Below are positions 15,856 through 22,343 of a stretch of 64,000 nucleotides of DNA, piece by piece (the stretch's first letter is position 1; each line of letters begins with the position of its first letter). Location: contig NZ_JBBMEJ010000003.1 in the NCBI RefSeq assembly GCF_040096615.1, positions 180,286-244,285 on the forward strand, written 5' to 3'. Source of the stretch: Blautia_A aquisgranensis. Lineage in GTDB: Bacteria; Bacillota; Clostridia; Lachnospirales; Lachnospiraceae. The notes under the pieces are model-generated. The model worked only from the letters and a program-made list of their open reading frames with translations. It did no database searches and was not told where the DNA came from. Both the position numbers and the translations under genes were made by a program.

Positions 15856-15897
15856 CTAAAAGATATTTATGGATATTATGCCCAAGATATCTTTTAG
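15856..15897. repeat. 42-bp inverted repeat, right copy
   Basis: This is the partner of 14541-14582 in opposite orientation, three bases after the ATPase stop codon. It is itself palindromic at its ends (CTAAAAGATAT and ATATCTTTTAG, perfect over 11 bases). No matching target duplication is obvious outside the pair. Confidence 0.75.
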
Positions 15898-15922
15898 TGA
15901 TGAGTACAACAGAATAAACACT

Positions 15923-15953
15923 TTTTAACGATAGCTCCGACCTATCGTTAAAA
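15923..15953. repeat. perfect inverted repeat after the ATPase cassette
   Basis: TTTTAACGATAG (15923-15934) pairs perfectly with CTATCGTTAAAA (15942-15953) around CTCCGAC. No T-run follows on the plus strand, so termination is possible but unproven. Confidence 0.6.
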
Positions 15954-15983
15954 GGTTCGTGGATATGTTCCCTTATACGGACT

Positions 15984-16127
15984 GAAACTTCTGACGTACT
16001 TGGTGAGCAGTCGAGCCATGTGGAGACGGTGTGCCTTTTGGGCAAACGAAAACCAGATACCACGGTAAAACTCAGTGTGGATATGGAGGATTACTACCAT
16101 ATTATAAATGATAAAGATGAGAAATGA
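15984..16127 (+). pseudogene. displaced rlmD-like C-terminal tail (remnant 1)
   Basis: This frame reads ETSDVLGEQSSHVETVCLL, continues GKRKPDTTVKLSVDMEDYY and stops with a TGA at 16125. HVETVCLL is identical to the end of the intact rlmD at 5301, and 12 bases (16016-16027) are identical at the DNA level. It has no start codon or catalytic domain of its own. The simplest reading is that it is the former 3' end of an rlmD gene pushed rightwards by an integration event; a degraded second methyltransferase copy is the alternative. The 16131-16190 stretch before the next gene shows nothing further. Confidence 0.7.
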
Positions 16128-16190
16128 TGATTTCGCTATAGTGACTTGTTCACGTTGATAATATATCTGATTTTGGAGGAAAATTAATTT

Positions 16191-17183
16191 ATGGATAAAG
16201 AAAAAGCAGATATGATTATTTATACGACAGAGGATGGTCTGACGAAAGTTGAAACTACTTTTGATGGTGATACAGTCTGGTTGTCTATTGATCAGATGGC
16301 AGAATTGTTTCAGAGAGATAAATCAACCATTTCCAGACATATAAAAAATATATTTACAGAAGGTGAATTACAGCGGGATTCAGTTGTTGCAAAATTTGCA
16401 ACAACTGCTTCTGATGGAAAAGTTTACAATGTAGATTATTACAATCTTGATGTTATTATTTCTGTTGGCTATCGTGTAAAATCAAAACGAGGAACACAGT
16501 TCAGAATCTGGGCAACTGGGATTTTAAAAGAATACATGAGAAAAGGTTTTGCTTTAGATGACGATCGTTTGAAAAATCTGGGTGGCGGTGGATATTTCAA
16601 GGAATTGTTGGATAGAATCCGTGATATTCGTGCATCCGAGAAAGTATTTTATCGTCAGGTTCTGGAAATTTATGCAACGAGCATAGATTATGATCCGAAA
16701 GCGGAAATATCTATTGTATTTTTCAAAAAAGTGCAAAACAAAATTCATTACGCAATTCATGGACAAACTGCAGCAGAAGTAGTTTATACCAGAGCCGATG
16801 CAGAAAAAGAATTTATGGGACTTACTACTTTTAAAGGCAATCAGCCAACCTTAAAGGAAGCTGTAGTTGCCAAGAATTATTTATCTGAAAAAGAATTGCG
16901 GGCAATGGGACAGCTGGTATCGGGATATCTTGATTTTGCAGAACGTCAGGCAGAACGAGAACAGGCTATGACAATGAGGGACTGGGCAGAGCATCTGGAT
17001 CGGATTCTGACAATGAGTGGTGAACAGCTTTTGCAGGGGAATGGAAGTATATCGCACAAACAGGCTGTTGATAAAGCGACTGGTGAATATAAAAAATATA
17101 AAGCGCGAACACTCAGCACGGTAGAAGAAGACTACCTGAATTCAATAAAAATATTGGAGAAGAAAACAGATAAAAAACAGTGA
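16191..17183 (+). CDS. RhuM-family protein
   Basis: A 330-residue protein of the virulence RhuM family. The N-terminal part has a helix-turn-helix (DQMAELFQRDKSTISRHIKNI), then the family core VDYYNLDVIISVGYRVKSKRGTQFRIWA, and a charged helical C-terminus. The ribosome binding site GGAGGA lies about 12 bases before the ATG. The family was named from a Salmonella pathogenicity island but is scattered over mobile elements of many bacteria, and its molecular role is unknown. Here it sits between two rlmD-like tails, as a cargo gene of an integrated element would. Confidence 0.85.
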   Translation: MDKEKADMIIYTTEDGLTKVETTFDGDTVWLSIDQMAELFQRDKSTISRHIKNIFTEGELQRDSVVAKFATTASDGKVYNVDYYNLDVIISVGYRVKSKRGTQFRIWATGILKEYMRKGFALDDDRLKNLGGGGYFKELLDRIRDIRASEKVFYRQVLEIYATSIDYDPKAEISIVFFKKVQNKIHYAIHGQTAAEVVYTRADAEKEFMGLTTFKGNQPTLKEAVVAKNYLSEKELRAMGQLVSGYLDFAERQAEREQAMTMRDWAEHLDRILTMSGEQLLQGNGSISHKQAVDKATGEYKKYKARTLSTVEEDYLNSIKILEKKTDKKQ

Positions 17184-17202
17184 GAGCATCATCGGAATTA
17201 GT

Positions 17203-17322
17203 GGTCTGGTATTTCCGATGTATTATGAAGTCTTTGAAGGCGAAGCAATTTGGTTGCTCAACGAAAACACAGTCGAGACCATCGCATTACTTTCAAAAGT
17301 GCACACCGTTGCAAACGTTTGA
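17203..17322 (+). pseudogene. second rlmD-like C-terminal tail (remnant 2)
   Basis: In one open frame the bases after the RhuM gene read GLVFPMYYEVFEGEAIWLL, then NENTVETIALLSK, and end at the TGA at 17320. VETIALLSK resembles the VETVCLLSR end of RlmD, and GTCGAGACC at 17272-17280 matches the rlmD GTGGAGACC at one mismatch. The upstream part is not recognisable. It may be a further displaced 3' end, marking the outer edge of the island. Confidence 0.45.
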
Positions 17323-17348
17323 TTCTCACGGCCCCATCTTTATTTCAA

Positions 17349-17416
17349 CAACGGGAAGAAATCCCTCCGCAGCAGCTGGCGCTGTCTGCGGAAGAGATGA
17401 TCTTCCCGTTGTTTTT
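17349..17416 (+). terminator. nested-stem terminator at the right edge of the island
   Basis: CAACGGGAAG (17349-17358) pairs with CTTCCCGTTG (17402-17411) and a T-run follows. Inside, TCCGCAG pairs with CTGCGGA. It should stop plus-strand transcription before the convergent ilvN gene. Confidence 0.8.
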
Positions 17417-17438
17417 ATATCGTGGTATTATTCAGCTT

Positions 17439-17948
17439 TTATCTCTCCATCATACTGATAGACTCAATTCCAACACTTCCGCCACGAACTACTTCGATCT
17501 GCTTAAACTCTTCCTTGATCAGTTTGATAACAGCATCGTTCTTGGTTGCTGTCTGAACAAATTCCAGAAGAAGGCTGTCCTTGCCGTAGTCGATGACACG
17601 GGCCTTGAAGGTCTCAGCGATCTGGAAAAGCTCTACTTTATCCTCAGGAGAACATCCCTTGACTTTAATATAAAGAATCTCTTTCATTCTTACGAACACA
17701 TCTGTAAAATCAATAACCTTGATGACTTCGATCATACGGTTCAGCTGTTTCTTGATCTGTTCAAATGTTTCATCATCGCTGACTGTGGCGATGGTCATTC
17801 TGGAAACGGTAGGATCCTCGGTGGTTCCAACTGTAAGACTGTCCAGGTTATAGGACTTTCCGGAGAAAAGACCGGAGATCTTGGAAAGAACACCTACCTG
17901 GTTTTCAACGTAAAGAGAGATCCATCTTTTTTTCATTCCTTTATCCAT
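17439..17948 (-). CDS. ilvN: acetolactate synthase small (regulatory) subunit
   Basis: The 169-residue regulatory subunit of acetohydroxyacid synthase (IlvH/IlvN), which activates the large subunit and mediates feedback control by valine. The N-terminal ACT domain is clear (WISLYVENQVGVLSKISGLFS and NLDSLTVG); the second half matches the usual C-terminal domain (GKDSLLLEFVQTATKNDAV). The length is normal. The start at 17948 has AGGAGG nine bases upstream, and that site overlaps the stop codon of ilvB, so the two subunits are translationally linked. Confidence 0.93.
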   Translation of the reverse strand: MDKGMKKRWISLYVENQVGVLSKISGLFSGKSYNLDSLTVGTTEDPTVSRMTIATVSDDETFEQIKKQLNRMIEVIKVIDFTDVFVRMKEILYIKVKGCSPEDKVELFQIAETFKARVIDYGKDSLLLEFVQTATKNDAVIKLIKEEFKQIEVVRGGSVGIESISMMER

Positions 17949-17961
17949 GATACATTTCCTC

Positions 17962-19680
17962 CTAACAATCCATGATCAGGTCAGCCAGAGTTCCGCCCGG
18001 CTTAACCATCGGGTAAACCATTTCCTCCGGATCAATGATAAATTCGATGATCGTAGGAGTTTTTGTGTTTTTCTTAGCCTCTTCGAAGGCAGCTGCGATC
18101 TGGTCTTTTTCTGTGACGCGGATTCCCTTTGCACCGTAGCTCTCTGCGAGACGGATGAAATCCGGTGTGTATTCCGGATATTCCTGACCGTCTGTACGGC
18201 GGGAGAGTGCACCGGCCTTCAGGTTTGTCATGGCGTAACGTTTTCCGTAGAAAAGCTTCTGCCACTGGCGGACCATTCCGAGATATTCATTATTGAAGAT
18301 ACAGCAGATGATCGGAAGCTCCTCCAGAACTGCGGTAGCCAGCTCCTGAATATTCATCTGCATGCCGCCGTCACCGGAAACGGAGATGACCGGTGTGTCC
18401 GGATTACCAATCTTGGCACCGATAGCACCTGGAAGGCCGTAACCCATGGTTCCAAGTCCGCCTGACATGATCAGCTGACGGTTCTCGGTGATGTCTGCAT
18501 ACTGGCTCACCAGCATCTGATGCTGACCTACATCGGTAACAAGAATGGCCTTGTCAAACTGGCGGTTGATCTCGCCGATGATATCCAGCGGTCCCATAAT
18601 ACCACGGTCCTTCATGGTAAGAGGATGCTCTTCTTTCCATTCCCGGATTTGCTTCAGCCATTTGCCGGTATTACATTCCTGCACATATTCAGCCATTTTT
18701 GTGATAGCCTCTTTTGCATCGGCAACAATGGGGATATCTACATGGATGTTTCTGGAAATGGAAGCGGTGTCGATATCAATGTGGACGATCTGTGCATGTG
18801 GAGCAAATTCATGGAGCTTGCCTGTGATACGGTCGTTAAAACGGGTTCCGATGGAAAACAGAAGATCGCATTCATTCACTGCCATATTTGCGGCATAAGC
18901 GCCGTGCATACCAAGATTTCCGATAAACAGAGGGTTCTTTGTGGAAATGGCGCCACGTCCCATAACGGTTGTGACAACCGGGATCTGAGTTTTCTCAACA
19001 ACCTGGGTAAAAATCTCCTGCGCACGGGAAATGATCACACCGCCGCCGGCAAGAAACAGAGGTTTTTTGGCCTTCTGCAGCATTTTGAGGGCACGCTTCA
19101 GCTGTCCGATGTGCACGCTGGTGTTAGGCTTGTAGCCACGGATATTGACAGTCTTCGGATACTCAGCATTTCCCAGCTCGGCCATTACATCCTTTGGAAG
19201 GTCGATGAGAACAGGTCCCGGACGGCCGGTACGTGCGATGTAAAAAGCTTCTTTAATAATGCGGCCGAGGTCTTCACGGTTTCTTACGGTAACACCGTAT
19301 TTTGTGATGCTTCGTGTAATGCCGACGATATCAACCTCCTGGAACGCGTCGTTGCCGATGAGATGACGGGCAACCTGACCGGTGAAGCATACGAGAGGAA
19401 CACTGTCGTAGTTGGCAGTGGCAAGACCTGTGACAAGGTTGGTGGCACCAGGGCCGCTGGTTACCAGGCATACGCCCACCTTTCCTGTAGTACGGGCATA
19501 GGCATCTGCCTCATGGACAAGAGCCTGCTCGTGACGTGGCAGGATGATGTCGATGCCGCTCTGTTTATATAATTCATCACTGATATCGATGGTGCAGGCA
19601 CCAGGATAACCGAACAGAACATCAACGCCTTCTTCTTTTAAGGCTTTTACAAGCAATTTGTTTCCGGAAATCTGTTTCAT
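17962..19680 (-). CDS. ilvB: acetolactate synthase large (catalytic) subunit
   Basis: A 572-residue thiamine-diphosphate enzyme that condenses two pyruvates, or pyruvate with 2-oxobutyrate, in valine, leucine and isoleucine synthesis. Motifs include FGYPGACTIDISDELY, the catalytic glutamate in RHEQALVHEADAYA, TSGPGATNLVTG and the cofactor-binding GDGGMQMNIQELATAV with NNEYLGMV. The ATG at 19680 is chosen because AAAGGAGGG stands 10 bases before it; an in-frame extension to 19743 runs into the T-box terminator. It is controlled by the T-box leader upstream and is co-transcribed with ilvN. Confidence 0.95.
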   Translation of the reverse strand: MKQISGNKLLVKALKEEGVDVLFGYPGACTIDISDELYKQSGIDIILPRHEQALVHEADAYARTTGKVGVCLVTSGPGATNLVTGLATANYDSVPLVCFTGQVARHLIGNDAFQEVDIVGITRSITKYGVTVRNREDLGRIIKEAFYIARTGRPGPVLIDLPKDVMAELGNAEYPKTVNIRGYKPNTSVHIGQLKRALKMLQKAKKPLFLAGGGVIISRAQEIFTQVVEKTQIPVVTTVMGRGAISTKNPLFIGNLGMHGAYAANMAVNECDLLFSIGTRFNDRITGKLHEFAPHAQIVHIDIDTASISRNIHVDIPIVADAKEAITKMAEYVQECNTGKWLKQIREWKEEHPLTMKDRGIMGPLDIIGEINRQFDKAILVTDVGQHQMLVSQYADITENRQLIMSGGLGTMGYGLPGAIGAKIGNPDTPVISVSGDGGMQMNIQELATAVLEELPIICCIFNNEYLGMVRQWQKLFYGKRYAMTNLKAGALSRRTDGQEYPEYTPDFIRLAESYGAKGIRVTEKDQIAAAFEEAKKNTKTPTIIEFIIDPEEMVYPMVKPGGTLADLIMDC

Positions 19681-19741
19681 GAATTGGTTCCCTCCTTTGA
19701 TGATGTGAAAATGATAAATGGCTTTTGCAGAATTTTTTTCC

Positions 19742-20036
19742 AATAAAAAAGTCCCGGCATATCGGATAAAATATGCTCAGGACGGATGATTCCGCGGTAC
19801 CACCTGTTTTCAGAGGTAAAACTCTGCTCTCTGCCAGTACGAAAAATATACTGCCTCCCTGTAACGTGGGAATGACGTTGAAGCCTACTGCATGAAGATC
19901 CATGGTTCAGTCCACTGCTCGAGGGCTACTTCCATAATCCTGTCACGAAGATTCTCACCGACCATCTTCTCTCTGGGCATCCGAAGAATATGTACTATTC
20001 CCTGTCATTGCATTTAGTAAATGTGAATAAAAATTT
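19742..20036 (-). ncRNA. T-box leader of ilvBN
   Basis: On the minus strand the conserved T-box AGGTGGTACCGCGG lies at 19805-19792. It is followed by a terminator (GTCC...GGAC with AGCATA/TATGC pairing) that ends in TTTTTTATT at about 19742-19750. Upstream the Stem I elements (AGAGAGA, GGTCGGTGAGA) are recognisable. Uncharged branched-chain tRNA would favour the antiterminator and switch on ilvBN. The specifier codon was not assigned with certainty; a CTC (Leu) near 19921 is one candidate. Confidence 0.88.
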
Positions 20037-20042
20037 TAAACT

Positions 20043-20071
20043 ATTATAATATAAAATAGCGGAACTGTCAA
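20043..20071 (-). promoter_or_regulatory. promoter of the T-box/ilvBN transcript
   Basis: On the minus strand a perfect TTGACA (20071-20066) and TATAAT (20048-20043) are separated by 17 bases. The -35 box is embedded in the terminator stem of the upstream gene. Confidence 0.85.
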
Positions 20072-20091
20072 TGAAAAATGACAGCTCCGCT
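20051..20091 (-). terminator. terminator of the HlyC/CNNM-type gene
   Basis: AGCGGAACTGTCA (20058-20070) pairs with TGACAGCTCCGCT (20079-20091) with one mismatch. On the minus strand the stem is followed by ATTTTAT. It lies 18 bases after the gene's stop and overlaps the ilvBN -35 box. Confidence 0.75.
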
Positions 20092-20108
20092 AAAACTGGT
20101 CTTCGTAA

Positions 20109-21395
20109 TCAATCTTCGGTTTTTTCAACTGTTTCCGGACTTTTTTCCGGAAGATAGACATGTACCTTCTCGATACGGTTCTTATCCAGCTTTTCCACAA
20201 TGAGACGGATACCTTCGTCTGTGATCACTTCGTCACCGGCTACCGGGAGACGGTCCAGATGTTCAATGATAAATCCGCCAAGAGAATCATAATCCTCAGA
20301 ATCCAGCTCCGTGTGAAGATGATCGTTCACATCGTCCAGATGCATGGAGCCTTCAATGATATACTCGCGGTCAGAGATCTTCTGTACAAGCTCATCCTCT
20401 TTTTCGTCGTATTCGTCATGAATCTCACCGACGATCTCTTCCAGGATATCCTCCAGTGTGATAAGACCTGCCATATCGCCGTATTCATCCAGAACAATGG
20501 CAATGTTGAAGGTGGAATCCTTCATTTCAACAAGAAGATCGGAAATGCTCTTACGCTCGTAGGTGAAGTGCGGTTTTCTGAGAAAATGTTCAATATCAAA
20601 TTTTTCATCCTTATTATAAAGAAGAAGATCCTTCATGTTGATGATACCAACGATATTATTCTGGCTGTCCTTATAAACCGGGAGACGGGTGAATTTATCT
20701 TCACGGAAGATCTCAATCAGTTCATCGTAAGTGGAATTCACATCAGCAAAGGTTACATGTACTCTCGGTACCATGATATCTTTTGCTGTAGCATCTCCGA
20801 GATCGAACACGTTATAGATCATTTCTTTCTCGTCCGATTCGATAACTCCGTCCTCATGGCTGACATCTACGATGGTACGAAGCTCTTCCTCAGTCATAGC
20901 TTTGTTCGCGGCATCCGGGTCCACACGCATGAGACGCATCACACCTCTGGAAAACAGATTGATGATAAAGATCACAGGTGTCATGATGGTCATGAGAAAT
21001 TTGAAAACCGGAATGTAGCGGAGAGTGATCTTCTCAGCATTGATGGTCGCGTAGTTCTTCGGTGTGATCTCGCCGAAGATCAGGATCAGCACAGTAAGGA
21101 TGACTGTGACAATGCTGACCATATATCCGCCAAAGCTGTATGCAAGTGTAGTTGCAAGGGAAGATGCCGAAATGTTCACAATGTTGTTGCCGATGAGAAT
21201 CGCACTGAGAAGCTTCGGGGTCTGGTTCTCCAGAATATCAAGAGCCATAGCCGCCCGCTTGTTCCCCTCGTCTGCCAGGGAGCGGAGACGGATCTTGTTT
21301 ACCGACATCAGCGCGGTTTCGTTAGATGAGAAAAAGGCTGACAGTGCCAGCAGAATAAGTAATATGATTATCTGGTAAGTGTCGCTAGGGTCCAC
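20109..21395 (-). CDS. hemolysin-family CNNM/CorC-type transporter protein
   Basis: A 428-residue membrane protein of the HlyC/CorC (CNNM) family. The N-terminal DUF21 domain spans about residues 5-190 with three to four membrane helices and the segment FFSSNETALMSVNKIRL. A CBS pair follows (MVPRVHVTFADVNSTYDELIEIF, then FNIAIVLDEYGDMAGLITLEDILEEIVGEI), and the C-terminal CorC_HlyC domain is DREYIIEGSMHLDDVND. Members are implicated in magnesium or cobalt export rather than haemolysis. It appears monocistronic. The start lies at 21395. Confidence 0.92.
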   Translation of the reverse strand: MDPSDTYQIIILLILLALSAFFSSNETALMSVNKIRLRSLADEGNKRAAMALDILENQTPKLLSAILIGNNIVNISASSLATTLAYSFGGYMVSIVTVILTVLILIFGEITPKNYATINAEKITLRYIPVFKFLMTIMTPVIFIINLFSRGVMRLMRVDPDAANKAMTEEELRTIVDVSHEDGVIESDEKEMIYNVFDLGDATAKDIMVPRVHVTFADVNSTYDELIEIFREDKFTRLPVYKDSQNNIVGIINMKDLLLYNKDEKFDIEHFLRKPHFTYERKSISDLLVEMKDSTFNIAIVLDEYGDMAGLITLEDILEEIVGEIHDEYDEKEDELVQKISDREYIIEGSMHLDDVNDHLHTELDSEDYDSLGGFIIEHLDRLPVAGDEVITDEGIRLIVEKLDKNRIEKVHVYLPEKSPETVEKTED

Positions 21396-21571
21396 TTTAA
21401 ATGTTCACTCCTTTAAATTTGAAAAAAATATACAGATACTCCCACATTATATACTTTTTTACCGGTTTTGGCAAGGGCAGCGTGAAGTGTCCCGGGAATC
21501 TGTTTTGTTACTGATCACGGAGTAAACAGCAGCTGTATTTACGAAAAATCTACGAAAACGGAGGCAACAGC

Positions 21572-21600
21572 TTGACAAAATAGTAAGCCTGGACTAACAT
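21572..21600 (+). promoter_or_regulatory. promoter of the ABC exporter pair
   Basis: TTGACA (21572-21577) and TAACAT (21595-21600) are 17 bases apart, about 35 bases before the ATPase start. Confidence 0.65.
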
Positions 21601-21634
21601 GGCTTTAAAGGTATCTTGTGGAAGGAGAAAATAT

Positions 21635-22333
21635 ATGTTTCTGGAGATAAAAGGAATCAAAAAATCCTTTGGGACAGGTGAGAGTCATGTGGATGTCCTG
21701 AAAGGAATCGAACTGGAAATAGAAAAAGGAGAATTCTGTGTTCTCTTAGGCCCGTCCGGTTCCGGAAAATCTACACTTCTGAATATTATCGGGGGTATTG
21801 ACGGTGCAGATTCCGGGAGTATCACCATTGAAGGTGAATGTCTGGAGGATATGAAAGAAAAGAAGCTTTCGGTTTACCGCAGAAAGCACCTGGGATATAT
21901 TTTTCAGATGTACAATCTGATCCCCAATCTGACTGTGAGGGAGAATATTGAAGTGGGTGCTTACCTGAGTGATCAGCCGCTGGATGTGGACGAGCTTCTT
22001 ACTACGCTTGGACTTTACGAGCATCAGCGGAAGCTTCCGAATCAGCTTTCCGGAGGTCAGCAGCAGCGAACAGCTATCGGGCGTGCTATTGTGAAAAATC
22101 CGGATATTCTCTTGTGCGATGAGCCTACGGGAGCCCTGGATTACAACACCTCCAAGGAAATCCTCAAGCTGATCGAGACCGTGAATCACAAATATGGAAA
22201 TACGATCGTCATGGTCACACACAATGATGCCATCAAGGATATGGCAGACCGTGTGGTGAAGCTTCGTGATGGTATGATCCGAAAAAATTATCAGAATGAA
22301 CACAAGATTCCGGCAGCAGAGCTGGAATGGTAA
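21635..22333 (+). CDS. ABC transporter ATP-binding protein (MacB/LolD type)
   Basis: A 232-residue ATPase with Walker A GPSGSGKST, signature LSGGQQQR, Walker B ILLCDEPTGALD and the H-loop VTHN. The ATG at 21635 has GAAGGAG upstream; an in-frame ATG at 21599 overlaps the promoter. It pairs with the FtsX-type permease encoded 10 bases downstream. Such pairs export peptides or lipids, or respond to cell-envelope-active compounds. Confidence 0.92.
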   Translation: MFLEIKGIKKSFGTGESHVDVLKGIELEIEKGEFCVLLGPSGSGKSTLLNIIGGIDGADSGSITIEGECLEDMKEKKLSVYRRKHLGYIFQMYNLIPNLTVRENIEVGAYLSDQPLDVDELLTTLGLYEHQRKLPNQLSGGQQQRTAIGRAIVKNPDILLCDEPTGALDYNTSKEILKLIETVNHKYGNTIVMVTHNDAIKDMADRVVKLRDGMIRKNYQNEHKIPAAELEW

Positions 22334-22343
22334 GGGGGACGGT

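Noticed and set aside
14541..15897. A complete transposon consisting of the COG1373 gene and its repeats
   Set aside because: No transposase and no target-site duplication are visible, and similar motifs also flank the promoter, so regulation cannot be excluded; kept as a finding only.
17180..17975. Plus-strand open frames at 17180-17458 and 17250-17975
   Set aside because: They run through a terminator hairpin and the antisense of ilvN; only the short rlmD-like tail at 17203-17322 is of interest.
18520..19572. 350-codon open frame on the plus strand inside ilvB
   Set aside because: ilvB has all thiamine-diphosphate enzyme motifs on the other strand; the antisense frame has none.
20160..21329. 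389-codon open frame on the plus strand inside the HlyC/CNNM gene
   Set aside because: It is antisense to well-supported CBS and CorC_HlyC domains and shows no family features.
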